A stretch of 64,000 nucleotides of DNA from Paludibacter sp. (GTDB lineage: Bacteria; Bacteroidota; Bacteroidia; Bacteroidales; Paludibacteraceae), in assembly GCA_028692715.1 (NCBI GenBank), contig JAQUWU010000021.1, positions 1 to 64,000 on the forward strand, given 5' to 3'. The position numbers were made by a program, and so were the translations under genes. The notes below the pieces were generated by a model. It saw only the letters and a program-made list of their open reading frames with translations. It was not told the DNA's origin and made no database searches. Below are positions 26,401-35,873 of the stretch, piece by piece. Numbering within the stretch: the first letter of the stretch is position 1; every line of letters begins with the position of its first letter.

Positions 26401-27800
26401 CGTGTCGCCACCCATATATCACCATTTTTAGATTGAAAAAGTGTTTTAACTGCATTGTCAGATGAAAATGTCTGACCCGTTTCATCAAAATGGAAGAGAT
26501 TAAATTGTTTCTTTGGAAAACTAACCTGAAAAACTCCGCTAAGAGTAGAAGAAAGCCAGAGAATATTCTCCTTATCCAACAAAATATCAAAATAAACGTT
26601 CTTTTCTCCTGCCAGTGTCAATTCAGATTTTTTATTTAATAAAGAAACTGATAATTTCGCTCTATCGAACCACACTAAATCGCCGGATGTGCCAAGAAAA
26701 AACATTCCCAGCTCTTTACCATCCTGATATCTAATTTCTTTATTTACTTTACCTTTCGGGATGTCAAATCGCTTATTCAACCTGTTAAATGGGTCGAAAT
26801 AGATAACAGACGATTGATCAATTTCGAACCACACCTTATCATAACTATCTATTATAGTATTCGTTACAACCTCACTACTTGCTAATTTGAATACTTTAAT
26901 ACTATTATTCGTTTTTTCATCATATTCGTAAACGCCTTGCTTTTCTATAGAAACGAAAATATTTTTCCCATTGAGACAAATTATATTTTGTACTGATCCT
27001 AAACCGTTAAACAAATCGATTTTTGTTACATTCCCTTTTTTATAGTCAATTTTAAATATATTTCCACTATTATCTCCTACCCAAAGCGTTTTATGAAATT
27101 CGTAAGCACAGGTAAATTCTTGATTTTGATCTAACGATATTTTTTTAGAAATAAAATCTGAGGGTTTATTTCGTAATTCAGCACCTTTTTTACAGGAAAT
27201 AATTTTAAAATCAACACCAATCCAATTAATATAATTAGTATCTTCAACAAATAAATTATTAGTTAATTTATGTTCTCTTTTACTCTGTGAATCGTACAAC
27301 AATTTTATTTCGACTAATCCATTCCCCTTTGATACAGCACTTAACAAGTCTTTATTCTTAGTCAGGAGTAATAACTCACCTGAATCGTTTTGTTGAATCT
27401 TAATGATTTTTGGACTTACCGAATATTTTTTCTTCTTAATTTCATTAAAAACATCATAGAACAATTCATTTTTCTTATCGAAAAGAAACAGTTTGTGATC
27501 AATTGTTTTCACCCAAAGATTCCCATCAGGCGCTTCCAGTAAAATCTGAATTTTATGTGGTGGTATATCTGTATTATAATCATCCCTTTTATTATAACTT
27601 TTGAATTTTACTCCATCAAAGCTGGCGAGTCCATACCATGTCCCCAACCAAATAAATCCATCCTTGTCTTTTAAGGTTGAAAAAACGGTATTGTGAGGAA
27701 GACCATTATCAATAGTATAGTCCTGCACAATCATATTTTTTTCTGAAAAAACTGATAGTGAAATGATTAAGAGTAAAGTTAGATATTGTAATTTTTTCAT
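23403..27800 (-). CDS. Hybrid two-component system (HTCS) sensor/regulator
   Basis: The 1465-residue one-protein signalling system has these parts in order: signal peptide; about 14 beta-propeller repeats (for example GLPHNTVFSTLKDKDGFIWL, GTSDGLMSF); a Y_Y_Y domain (about 825-900); one membrane helix (about 905-930); HisKA with FFTNISHELRTPLTLIMGP (His about 949); HATPase with NLLSNAFKF and DDTGVGIS; a receiver domain with LLVVEDNKD and VTDQMMPEM (Asp about 1256); and an AraC-type DNA-binding domain (about 1360-1460). HTCS proteins sense oligosaccharides in the periplasm and activate adjacent degradation genes, here most likely the neighbours on both sides. Confidence 0.97.
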   Translation of the reverse strand: MKKLQYLTLLLIISLSVFSEKNMIVQDYTIDNGLPHNTVFSTLKDKDGFIWLGTWYGLASFDGVKFKSYNKRDDYNTDIPPHKIQILLEAPDGNLWVKTIDHKLFLFDKKNELFYDVFNEIKKKKYSVSPKIIKIQQNDSGELLLLTKNKDLLSAVSKGNGLVEIKLLYDSQSKREHKLTNNLFVEDTNYINWIGVDFKIISCKKGAELRNKPSDFISKKISLDQNQEFTCAYEFHKTLWVGDNSGNIFKIDYKKGNVTKIDLFNGLGSVQNIICLNGKNIFVSIEKQGVYEYDEKTNNSIKVFKLASSEVVTNTIIDSYDKVWFEIDQSSVIYFDPFNRLNKRFDIPKGKVNKEIRYQDGKELGMFFLGTSGDLVWFDRAKLSVSLLNKKSELTLAGEKNVYFDILLDKENILWLSSTLSGVFQVSFPKKQFNLFHFDETGQTFSSDNAVKTLFQSKNGDIWVATRSAEVFQLDKNRKVKQIFNYKNYWIGNVYHIMEDHKGNIWFSTKGNGLVKAEPNSQSSTNYNFTRYVYDENNPLSLSGNDVYYTYEDSNNCLWVALFGGGLNQMSQKDGKTIFNNKFNSFNKYPKYGLYMEVRNITEDKNGRIWVGTSDGLMSFNCKFKDPKQIDFEIYRSEKNGSNISDNDIYVLYKDAASEIWVSVFGGGLNKLESYDEINKIPVFKSYSLKEGQTSDVIVSIVEDNENALWLVTENSLTKFDKTKETFRNFDRYDGLPYVQMEQESSIKLDNGELWFGNRMGILSFNPQKIETYSFDYKTFIVNFQVSNKDIRSFKEHPILKESIRYAKSITLKHNQSTFVIEFAALNYYNQNRISYKYILKGFEDEWHFNGKNRIASYPNIPPGKYVFVVQSVDEANISFISERMLEINILPPWWFSWIAYVIYSIITLLIIYGVFRAVLFYIRVRNDIYVEQRVSEMKIKFFTNISHELRTPLTLIMGPIQELKQKQQLNDKGLQYVSMIEKNAGQMLQLVNQILDFRKIQNGKMILHVSQLELNSLIDSFQKEFSLLAEEKEISFNFQLADEDISIWADKEKLEIVIRNLLSNAFKFTLSGGSIYVTAGLKDNGEKCFVRVDDTGVGISQGKISEIFERFFQSDNSKNAYFPGTGIGLALSKEIVSLHHGTIHVESKVDQGSVFTVELLLGKDHYNPSEVNFYVGDTITEIEGEVVENSEFEELPILNDENKKDLPILLVVEDNKDLCNLLRMQLDDKYKVYMAGNGVEGLKKVHLYHPDIVVTDQMMPEMTGTEMLKKMRDDFQISHIPVIILTAKNDDEEKIKAISMGANSYITKPFSKEYLIATIEQLLSDRKVFRDKIWTLKKLEENDKNDTYENYLQKKDIEFLEKIHHVIEENLDNSDFNIDSIADTLGISRSAFFKKLKSITGLAPVDMIKEIRLTKSVELLKSTDLTISEIAFAVGFKDSGYYGKCFRKKYGQTASEYMSKFRLK

Positions 27801-27921
27801 ATTTTACTACCTTGTTAAAAATTAAGGTTTTTAATTTACGTACTTACAAAGATAAATACAAATAATGATAAATACGAAATATTATGAAAATCAGCAACAT
27901 ATATAAATCATATCAAGCTAT

Positions 27922-30534
27922 TTACTTTTTGGTTTTTTCACCAAAATCAGCTTGTTGTTTTTCTACCTCTTCTAGCAACTTTTTCCGTTGCTCATCGGAC
28001 AATTGAATTTTATCGGATTTGTCAGTTGACAATGTATTTGTTTTAAAAAATTGATTTTGTTCGATAGAGTTGAAAAGGAAATCACCCGTAACACTTTCCA
28101 GTTCGATTTCTGCAGCAGTTGGAGTTTGTATACCTTCGAACTGAACATGTGCCTTTACTTTAATTTTCCCGGCTTTTGTTGTTGAACGAATCAGGACAGG
28201 AGCTGAACCCCATTCCACTGCACGAGGATTAGCACCAATATTTTGATTTCCAATTATTTCGCCTTCACCTTCAACTGTGAAAACGATATTATCTTTTGCC
28301 AGTCGACGTACATTTCCACTATCGTCAGTAATTTCAGCAACTACAATAATAAAATCCGATCCATCAGCCATCAGTTTTTTACCTAAATCGTCTACATACA
28401 AACGGATTTTGGTAGAACGACGTGAAGGCATTTTTTTATCGCTGCAAACAACTTTCCCAGCAATGATTCCTTCAGCTAGGAAACTCACTTTTTGCCAGTT
28501 TTTTTTACTATACGTTAAATTCCGCATATCCCAGAAATCATATATATTTTCAAAAACAACAGGTGCATAAGGAATATGTCCTTTGTCGTGCAACACCTTT
28601 TTTGTAATAGATTTTCCTTCGTAAACAGTTAGTCGAACAGAATCACAATTACTAAAAACAACAACATCTTTATCAGAGAAGGGAGTAATTTCATTTGCCA
28701 CATAAACCATGGGTCCGGTTTCAACATTTGTCACTTTCAACAAAGGATTTACTTGACTTTTGAACATATAATAGGCATATTTTGGCTGACGGAAAGCATC
28801 GAAAATTCCACCCCAATAAGGATCTGGATGATAACCACGCTGATGATCGAATGGATGCCAGAGTGCGCCACCGGTAAACTGTCCGGTAGTTTGGAACATT
28901 GCATCGTATGATTCAGCCAACGACAAAGCCGCTGTTAACATTGGTTTTTCGCCCCAGCTGCGACTAGCTCTATTATTGGCATTGTGTGCATACCAATCAT
29001 CCACATTTTCGCCAAATTCGCGGGTAAAAAGTGATTGTTTCACTTTCCCTTCGTCAGTTGGCCAGCCATAAACTACATCGTAATTTTCTGCTACACCTTC
29101 GGAACGCAAATCGGCAGCAGCTCCCGGACTACCGGGATATGGAAATTCATCTTTTGTAATCTGAAGTGATTTGAGAGAAAATTCCTTCGGAAAATGTGTT
29201 TCGTTCAAAATTGGTTCCCAAAGTAAAACTGAAGGATGATTTCGATCGCGACGGATCATATTGCGTGTATTTTCATACACCAAATCCTCAAATTTAGGAT
29301 CACTGTTCCAAAATTGCCAACCGGGAGTTGCAACAATAATAAACATTCCCAACTCGTCGCAAGCATCCATAAACGCCGGATCTTGGGGATAATGAGCAGT
29401 ACGAACAATCACACAACCGGCATTGCGTAATCTTTTTACATCGCGCCATTGTTGTGAATTAGGAACAGCATTACCTACATACGCAAAATCCTGATGACGA
29501 TTTCCACCAATTAACTGTCCATAAGGTTTGCCGTTCAGATAAAAACCATCTTTTCCCCTAAATTCAGCTTTACGAATTCCAATACGTATCATTCCGCCAT
29601 CAAGAGCAACTTTTCCTTCTTTTACAAAAAGCTTCACAAGATATAAATCAGGGTTTTCGGGCGACCAAAGTTGCGGATTTAAAACAATTGTTTTCTGATA
29701 AATTGTTTTTGATTCTCCTGCTTTTAATGATAATTTTGAAATTATTTTTTTTACCGTCTTACCCACAGGATCAACAATAACAGTTTCTAGAGCTACTGAT
29801 TTTGAATTACTTCCATTATTTTTCAATTCGGTATTTACAAATACTTCAGCACTTTTTTCACTAATATTGTTATAATGTACAAATATGCCTCCACCGGCAA
29901 TTTCATTAGCATCGATAGCATCAGTAATAGCAACTTTGTTTTTACAAATCATCCAAACATCACGGTATATGCCACCGTGATATACAAAATCAAGTGTATA
30001 TTGCGGTTTCCCCGGAGGATAACTTTTATCGTCACTATTATCTGCCATAACAGCCAATAAACAAGTTTCACCGGTTTTAACTCCAAGTGCCGTAAGATCT
30101 AAAGTAATGGGTAGATATCCCCCAAGATGTTCTTTCACCAGTTTTCCATTCAGGTAAATTTTTTGTTTCCCCATAATGGCCTCGAACTGTATAAGGACAT
30201 TTTTCCCTGCACTTTGAGAAGGTATTTCAAAACGTTTACGATACCATGCTACCCCCTGAAAATTTCTGCAACCACTGGCTTCTGCGGGCATCAATTCAAC
30301 AGTATGTGGCGTAGCTACTACTTCCCATACTGTATCGTCGAAGTTAATAGATTCGGCATTTTGAATATCACCTCGCATAAAACGCCATCCATTGTTGAAA
30401 TTATACACTTGCCGGCCACTGCCTTCCAGTTGATAGAAACCAGCCACTGAAGTTTGTGCTGTTACTAGAGTAAAAGCAAAAAAACTGAAAAATAAATAGA
30501 TGAGAATGTGTTTGTATTTCATAATTTTATTCAT
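27922..30534 (-). CDS. Glycoside hydrolase family 2 (beta-galactosidase type)
   Basis: 870 residues with signal peptide (IYLFFSFFAFTLVTAQTS). It has the GH2 order: sugar-binding jelly roll (FNNGWRFMRGDIQNAESINF and WYRKRF), an Ig-like domain, then a TIM barrel with GGNRHQDFAYVGNA and RTAHYPQDPAFMDACDELG. The acid/base Glu is in WEPILNETHFP (about 444) and the nucleophile Glu in TREFGENVDDW (about 508). A further Ig-like domain follows in the C-terminal 250 residues. It would remove a terminal beta-linked sugar in the periplasm. Specificity (galactose, glucuronate or other) cannot be read. Confidence 0.93.
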   Translation of the reverse strand: MNKIMKYKHILIYLFFSFFAFTLVTAQTSVAGFYQLEGSGRQVYNFNNGWRFMRGDIQNAESINFDDTVWEVVATPHTVELMPAEASGCRNFQGVAWYRKRFEIPSQSAGKNVLIQFEAIMGKQKIYLNGKLVKEHLGGYLPITLDLTALGVKTGETCLLAVMADNSDDKSYPPGKPQYTLDFVYHGGIYRDVWMICKNKVAITDAIDANEIAGGGIFVHYNNISEKSAEVFVNTELKNNGSNSKSVALETVIVDPVGKTVKKIISKLSLKAGESKTIYQKTIVLNPQLWSPENPDLYLVKLFVKEGKVALDGGMIRIGIRKAEFRGKDGFYLNGKPYGQLIGGNRHQDFAYVGNAVPNSQQWRDVKRLRNAGCVIVRTAHYPQDPAFMDACDELGMFIIVATPGWQFWNSDPKFEDLVYENTRNMIRRDRNHPSVLLWEPILNETHFPKEFSLKSLQITKDEFPYPGSPGAAADLRSEGVAENYDVVYGWPTDEGKVKQSLFTREFGENVDDWYAHNANNRASRSWGEKPMLTAALSLAESYDAMFQTTGQFTGGALWHPFDHQRGYHPDPYWGGIFDAFRQPKYAYYMFKSQVNPLLKVTNVETGPMVYVANEITPFSDKDVVVFSNCDSVRLTVYEGKSITKKVLHDKGHIPYAPVVFENIYDFWDMRNLTYSKKNWQKVSFLAEGIIAGKVVCSDKKMPSRRSTKIRLYVDDLGKKLMADGSDFIIVVAEITDDSGNVRRLAKDNIVFTVEGEGEIIGNQNIGANPRAVEWGSAPVLIRSTTKAGKIKVKAHVQFEGIQTPTAAEIELESVTGDFLFNSIEQNQFFKTNTLSTDKSDKIQLSDEQRKKLLEEVEKQQADFGEKTKK

Positions 30535-30711
30535 AAACTTTTCTGTACAAATATAATAAAACCATGAGGAAATCGATTATATCTGTACTTTTACCTAATT
30601 GAAAAGTATTATTTTACAAAAGTTTATATGTTTGAATAAATAGACGTTTACTTTCAATAATTTGTAATCGTTAAAATTCTTAATAATCGATATAAATTGT
30701 TTTAATACAAA

Positions 30712-30744
30712 AAACAGGATTGAGTTTTACACAAAATCCTGTTT
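30712..30744 (-). terminator. Terminator of the exopolysaccharide operon
   Basis: On the minus strand AAACAGGATT / AATCCTGTTT is followed by TTTTG, 32 bases beyond the kinase stop codon. Confidence 0.85.
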
Positions 30745-30775
30745 AATTAAGAATTACAAATTGATGATTTCAGTC

Positions 30776-33172
30776 TTATATTTCAGTATCATCTTCATAA
30801 TAGTGGAAATATTTTTCTGACTCACTTTTCTTCCTCCGAGAGGTATAACCATAACTATATCCAAACAAATAAGCATATTTGTACAATTTATATTTTGAAT
30901 ATCTACTACCATCATCAAGCACATCGTTAATTATGGTATACATATTCGGTATATTATCTAGTTTTAGTTGGGCTGAAAGTTTCTTATAGAACGATTTATT
31001 TGTTTTGCCGTTGCGGACAACAAACAAGTTAACATCTGACAATGAAGCAATGGAATAAGCATCGGTAACCATACCAATTGGGCTTGTGTCAACAATTATA
31101 TACTCATACCGTTTGCGAAGTTCCGCAAACATCTCAATTAATTTATCAGAACGGATTAATTCTCCCGGATTTGGAGGAATTGAACCTGCAGGTAACAAAT
31201 CGAAATCCACTTTTGGTAAATGTAAAATAACTTCATCTAAGGTATTCTGATCGATAAGATAGTTCGTTACGCCATTTGGTTGAACTACATTAAATCGTTG
31301 ATTTATACTTGGTTTCCTAATATCAAGATCCACCAGAATGGTTTTTTTACTTGTCATGGAATATATGGCAGCAAGATTTATGGCGAAATATGTTTTACCA
31401 TCCCCCGACTCTGTTGAGGTGGTCATCATTACAATATTGGTTTTTCGCTTAACAATAAACTCAATACGCGTTCTAATGACACGGAACATCTCGGTAAATG
31501 CGGAACGAGGATTTTTTGCCACCAATAACGGATCGGTACTTTTCGTGTGGCGAATTGCTCCAATTAAAGGGAATGGCGAATTTTTCTCCACGTCTTTTGT
31601 AGATCGTACTGTATTATTTAGCAACTCTTTAAGTATCACCAAAACCGTTGGAATTAACAATCCAAAAAGTAAAAATGTCAAAGTAGTTTTGGATTTTTTA
31701 CCGGAATTTGTAACACTTAAAACCCTTGCTTTATCAAGAATATTATTATCAGGCGTATTAGAAGCTTTAAGGATTTCTGATTCAGCTCTTTTTTGTAGAA
31801 AGAAAGTATAATAATTATCGTCCATCTTATACTTGCGCTCAATAGAAATCATCTCGAGTTCTTTTTCGGGCAATTCTTCAATTTGCTTGTTTACCTGAGA
31901 CATCCTTCTGGTAAAATCAGTCTTTTCAATTTCAAGAGAAGCTCGCATACTTTTCACCACTTCATTAATAGCCAGCTTTACACCCTCAATTTCTTTACTA
32001 AATTTATCATAATACGGACTTCTTTCACTAATTTCACTTCTTTGAGATCTTAAATCGTTTATTTGTTGAACCAAGGACATTAACATAGGTTCGTTCAAGC
32101 CAAGACTAGATGGAGCTACAACGGTTCCATCTGCAAGATTCGTTTTCAGATATTTTGTCAGATAATCAAGATACGTTTCACGAAGTTTCAATTCGGATTG
32201 CTCGACATCAAATTTTGTAGCTTTACCAAGTAATTCGCTTGTATGACTTGAAACATCAACAATCTTATTACTCTGACGGAAATTTGTCATGTCATTTTCC
32301 GAAACAGCTAATGCTTTTGAAACGACACCCAACTGCTCATCAATAAATTTAATAGTTTTATTCGCAGCATCATTTTTCCTTTCAAGATTTTCATCTAAAA
32401 ATGTCTCACATAATTTATTAATAAAATCAACATCTCTATCAGGCGTTTCACTAACTAACGAAATTTGTAAAACAGATGAACCTTCTACTACATATCCAAA
32501 ATTTAAACGTGAAGAAAAATCAGACACAAGCGATTCTCTTGAACGAAATTTGAAATAAATTTCCGAATTTCCCATAAATTTATTCACATTATCAACTGTA
32601 ATGAAAAATAAATTATGTTGAAGAGGTTCGCCATACTTACCATCAATGCTCAAATTCGAAAACATCTTATTGTCTTCAACTGAGATATTAAATGTACCAT
32701 TGGATCGCAACTTAATTTTAAACAAGATATTATAAGCTTCGGGTGAAACATAGTCCGATTCAATAATAATTGGTGAAGATTTGTACATATTACGGGTTTT
32801 AAAACTACCCTTGGAAATATAATCCACCTTTAAATATGGAATACTGTCCACTACTTTACAAACCAAATCGTAAGAACCAAGCATAATCACTTGATTATTA
32901 ACATTTCTATAGCCTGATTCTATACCAAATCCTTGCATTAATGCCTGCGAGCTATTATTAATTGCCGTCCGTCCTTCATCAATCATAACAGTACCGGCGG
33001 TTTGAAATGTTGGTAACCAGGTTCGGTTATCAAGATAAGCAAGACCCAAAGATATTATAACTCCTATTATAAACAGATACCAATGATGAAGAAAATAGGA
33101 TACCCATTCCATGATATCAAAACTCGATTCTTCCTCGTCATTAAAGGGTTTTTCGTAATTTACCTGTTCCAT
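30776..33172 (-). CDS. Wzc-like chain-length protein and tyrosine autokinase
   Basis: About 798 residues. An N-terminal Wzz domain has membrane helices at about 30-50 and 500-520 enclosing a large periplasmic coiled-coil region. The cytoplasmic bacterial tyrosine kinase has Walker A STESGDGKTYFAINLA (about 590), Walker A' ILVDLDIRKP and Walker B YIIVDTSPIGM. The C-terminal tail is a tyrosine cluster (YSKYKLYKYAYLFGYSYGYT), the autophosphorylation site that drives oligomer cycling. It controls polymer length and export with the two lipoproteins upstream. Start taken at the ATG three codons inside the frame, which otherwise opens with TTG. Confidence 0.93.
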   Translation of the reverse strand: MEQVNYEKPFNDEEESSFDIMEWVSYFLHHWYLFIIGVIISLGLAYLDNRTWLPTFQTAGTVMIDEGRTAINNSSQALMQGFGIESGYRNVNNQVIMLGSYDLVCKVVDSIPYLKVDYISKGSFKTRNMYKSSPIIIESDYVSPEAYNILFKIKLRSNGTFNISVEDNKMFSNLSIDGKYGEPLQHNLFFITVDNVNKFMGNSEIYFKFRSRESLVSDFSSRLNFGYVVEGSSVLQISLVSETPDRDVDFINKLCETFLDENLERKNDAANKTIKFIDEQLGVVSKALAVSENDMTNFRQSNKIVDVSSHTSELLGKATKFDVEQSELKLRETYLDYLTKYLKTNLADGTVVAPSSLGLNEPMLMSLVQQINDLRSQRSEISERSPYYDKFSKEIEGVKLAINEVVKSMRASLEIEKTDFTRRMSQVNKQIEELPEKELEMISIERKYKMDDNYYTFFLQKRAESEILKASNTPDNNILDKARVLSVTNSGKKSKTTLTFLLFGLLIPTVLVILKELLNNTVRSTKDVEKNSPFPLIGAIRHTKSTDPLLVAKNPRSAFTEMFRVIRTRIEFIVKRKTNIVMMTTSTESGDGKTYFAINLAAIYSMTSKKTILVDLDIRKPSINQRFNVVQPNGVTNYLIDQNTLDEVILHLPKVDFDLLPAGSIPPNPGELIRSDKLIEMFAELRKRYEYIIVDTSPIGMVTDAYSIASLSDVNLFVVRNGKTNKSFYKKLSAQLKLDNIPNMYTIINDVLDDGSRYSKYKLYKYAYLFGYSYGYTSRRKKSESEKYFHYYEDDTEI

Positions 33173-33219
33173 ATTGTTCAATAAATTGTTTTTAAGTAAA
33201 ATAGTTCCTTACAATAAAA

Positions 33220-33969
33220 TTACTTCGTATAATTTAAAACACTGAATAACAATGATATTGAAAATGTCATTACACTCAATAATGCAGTATAACTATTCAC
33301 TTTATAGAAACTTGAGAAATCTCTCTTAACATAAATAATATCATTCGGATAAATGTAATAATACCTTGAATCGATGATACTTTTTGGGCGAATATCAAAC
33401 TCTAGGATTTCTGTACCATTATCCGTATCTCTTATTATCCGAATATGTTTTCTGTCACTGGAATCATTAAAATCGCCCGACATGGCAAGTGCCTGAAAAA
33501 TAGTGAGTCTTTCTTTGTAAATCTGGTAAATTCCTGATCCTGCATCGCCAAAAACAGTAAATGTTTTGTTGGCAAGACTTAATTTCACTACTGCATCAGG
33601 AATCATTTGCTTCATACGGTCTTCAATAACAGTAGTTGCTTCATTTAAGGTTAATCCTTCGACCTGAATTTTTGAAACAAATGGCAAATCGATAGTGCCA
33701 TCAGGATAAACTCTGTATGAAATACTATTTTGTGATGTATTAGAATTTTGTGGAGAAATGATTTTTGATATTGTTTCATCTGAAGTGATTAAACGGTAAA
33801 TAAGCTCATCGTTTAATCTTATTTTATACTCAGTATATTCGGATTTCTCATAAGCCGGTAATGATTTTTTGTTTTCCTGTAGCATATAAAAACTGCCATA
33901 GTTATAACAGGACGAGAATGATATCACTATCAGTATCAGTAGAATATATTTGTTGTGTTTATATTTCAT
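33220..33969 (-). CDS. Wza-like polysaccharide export lipoprotein (second copy)
   Basis: About 249 residues. The lipoprotein signal ends in SFSSC. A Poly_export domain (YRVYPDGTIDLPFVSKIQVE, about 90-160) is followed by a SLBB-like domain (FTVFGDAGSGIYQIYKERLT) and a hydrophobic C-terminal helix. It is a paralogue of the gene just upstream, with the same order of motifs. An ATG at 33990 gives seven more residues; I prefer 33969 because the signal sequence then has normal length and leaves room for a ribosome site. Confidence 0.88.
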   Translation of the reverse strand: MKYKHNKYILLILIVISFSSCYNYGSFYMLQENKKSLPAYEKSEYTEYKIRLNDELIYRLITSDETISKIISPQNSNTSQNSISYRVYPDGTIDLPFVSKIQVEGLTLNEATTVIEDRMKQMIPDAVVKLSLANKTFTVFGDAGSGIYQIYKERLTIFQALAMSGDFNDSSDRKHIRIIRDTDNGTEILEFDIRPKSIIDSRYYYIYPNDIIYVKRDFSSFYKVNSYTALLSVMTFSISLLFSVLNYTK

Positions 33970-33995
33970 AATATATTTAGCGTCACTCATTACAA

Positions 33996-34784
33996 TTAAT
34001 AAAAGGTATTATAAAGTATTACCCCGAAAGAATAGGTAGTAACCAGCGTTGAAATAGCGGTCCATAAAGAATTTACCCTAAAAAATTGTTCCTTCATTGG
34101 TTGTATGAAAATCACATCGTTGGGTTCAAGGTAATAATACTCTGAATTTATAATATCTATGCTTCTAATATCAAACGTCTTAATTACATTTCCACCGTTT
34201 GGAGTTTCACGCAGTATTTTTATTCTGCTTCTGTCAACATAAAAACCTAAATCTCCTGCCATGGCAATTGCCTGATAGATATTTACTTTTTCGCGTGGGA
34301 AAGTGAATTTTCCTGATCTTCCGGCACCGATGATACTAAATGTTCTTCCAACGATTCGTACATCAACTGAATTTACAGGCAATACTGATTTTATTGCTTC
34401 TTCAATAATTGCTTTTGCTTCCCTTACTGTTTTGCCGGCTAATGGTATATCGCCAATCAATGGGAATCTTATACAACCATTCGAATAGATGATATAAGTA
34501 TATAAATCGAGACTTGAGTTATTCGTTGAACTTGATAAAATTTGTGAGCTGCTATTACTGCTAGTATTAAAAAGCGAATTCGTTTTATCATCCAGCGAAT
34601 AAACCTGAATAAACAATCGATCGTCATTTTTTAATAAATAATCCTGATAATTAACCGAATCGTTGTATGCAGGAATAAAATTTTTAGCTTCCTGTAAATA
34701 GTTTGTTTGGCGCGTGGTGATGCATGAACTTAACAGAAATGCCAGCAAGACAAACATCAAAAATTGCTTAAACGGTTTTTGCAT
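33996..34784 (-). CDS. Wza-like polysaccharide export lipoprotein (first copy)
   Basis: In 262 residues, the lipoprotein signal MQKPFKQFLMFVLLAFLLSS has the lipidated Cys next. A Poly_export domain (YIIYSNGCIRFPLIGDIPLA) and a SLBB-like segment (FSIIGAGRSGKFTFPREKVN) follow, then a short C-terminal hydrophobic helix that would span the outer membrane. A Ser/Asn-rich stretch (about 75-92) is an insertion absent from the paralogue downstream. It forms the outer-membrane exit of a capsule or exopolysaccharide pathway with the kinase two genes on. No polymerase or glycosyltransferase genes are nearby. Confidence 0.9.
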   Translation of the reverse strand: MQKPFKQFLMFVLLAFLLSSCITTRQTNYLQEAKNFIPAYNDSVNYQDYLLKNDDRLFIQVYSLDDKTNSLFNTSSNSSSQILSSSTNNSSLDLYTYIIYSNGCIRFPLIGDIPLAGKTVREAKAIIEEAIKSVLPVNSVDVRIVGRTFSIIGAGRSGKFTFPREKVNIYQAIAMAGDLGFYVDRSRIKILRETPNGGNVIKTFDIRSIDIINSEYYYLEPNDVIFIQPMKEQFFRVNSLWTAISTLVTTYSFGVILYNTFY

Positions 34785-34809
34785 CGCGATGGTTTTGATA
34801 AATTTCTAG

Positions 34810-34817
34810 CAAAGATA
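34810..34817 (-). promoter_or_regulatory. -7 box of the export operon
   Basis: TATCTTTG on the minus strand fits TAnnTTTG and lies 25 bases before the first export gene. No clear -33 TTTG at the standard distance. The rest of the 34785-35126 spacer holds no gene. Confidence 0.5.
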
Positions 34818-35091
34818 GACAAAATTAGTAAATTAGTGTCGCTGACAACTAAAATAACATGCTATAAAACGATATTTTTTCCCTTGAATAATATTAGTTT
34901 TTTTTTATATTTTTGCAAACAAATTGAATCGTTATTGCATTTTAGATCTAAAATTCAGGAATGATTATTGTATTGAACAACAATCAGAAAAGTAATAAAA
35001 AAAATGACCTTTTTTATCTGGAAAATGGTTATTGAGAATAAACTATTTTTACAACATTTTTTTATATCACTATTTTTAGAGAAATAATTCT

Positions 35092-35099
35092 TAATTTTG
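35092..35099 (+). promoter_or_regulatory. -7 box before the outer-membrane barrel gene
   Basis: TAATTTTG fits TAnnTTTG and is followed by the start codon at 35127, giving a leader of about 20 bases. It also argues for the ATG at 35127 over an upstream in-frame start at 35097. Confidence 0.5.
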
Positions 35100-35126
35100 C
35101 AAAAACATTTCTTAAACCGTTACATT

Positions 35127-35861
35127 ATGCGTAAAAATATATTTGCCTGTCTTATGCTAATTATAAGTGCTAATTCATTCTCCCAAAACTATGATATAAA
35201 TCAAAATATCGATCGGTTTGTAAGTTCAATCGATTTTACGAAAGTACAGTTTGGATTGAAAGTAACTCCAGCAATTTCATGGATTAATGCTAACCATAAC
35301 GACATGACGGCAGAGGGTGCTTCAATGAGATTTGGGGTAGGCATTGTGGCCGATTATCCTCTTACAAAACATCTTTCGGTTGTTTCCGGTATCAATTATC
35401 ACGGATTTGGAGGGTATGTTTTTGATAATAATTCCTTAAGTATGGCAACAGATGGTGATACTCTAGCAACTTATAAAATAAATTACAAAGAAATTGAAAT
35501 TCCTTTTGCAATAAAATTAGAAACTAATGTAATTAGAAAAGCCTCGTATTTTCTGCAAGGTGGTGTTTCGGTAGGTTTTGTAATAGATGCAAATGAAGAA
35601 TATTTTCCGGCTAATACCAGTTTAGATCCAAAGTATACGAATATAATTAATTATACCATTCCTACCAGAATAGCCTATCAGGCAGGTGTTGGAATGAATT
35701 ATCTTCTTTATGGCAATACAAAAATTTTTGGATTAATTTCGTACAACAATTCTATTTCAAATATTGCAAACAGTGATAATTATACTTCAGACCATAGATA
35801 TACATCGCCCATCGAAATATTACCCGGAAGTATGGAATTCTCTGTTGGTATAATGTTTTAA
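35127..35861 (+). CDS. Outer-membrane beta-barrel protein (PorT-like)
   Basis: About 244 residues with a signal peptide (MRKNIFACLMLIISANSFSQ). The mature part alternates short amphipathic strands (FGLKVTPAISWINANHN, GVGIVADYPLTKHLSVVSGI, YFLQGGVSVGFVID, MEFSVGIMF) as in the 8-stranded OMP_b-brl_2 family. It ends with the C-terminal Phe typical of outer-membrane barrels. The role is not known; PorT-like proteins can be structural or part of secretion. A lipoprotein gene follows 12 bases later, probably in one operon. Confidence 0.82.
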   Translation: MRKNIFACLMLIISANSFSQNYDINQNIDRFVSSIDFTKVQFGLKVTPAISWINANHNDMTAEGASMRFGVGIVADYPLTKHLSVVSGINYHGFGGYVFDNNSLSMATDGDTLATYKINYKEIEIPFAIKLETNVIRKASYFLQGGVSVGFVIDANEEYFPANTSLDPKYTNIINYTIPTRIAYQAGVGMNYLLYGNTKIFGLISYNNSISNIANSDNYTSDHRYTSPIEILPGSMEFSVGIMF

Positions 35862-35873
35862 AACCAACACAAA

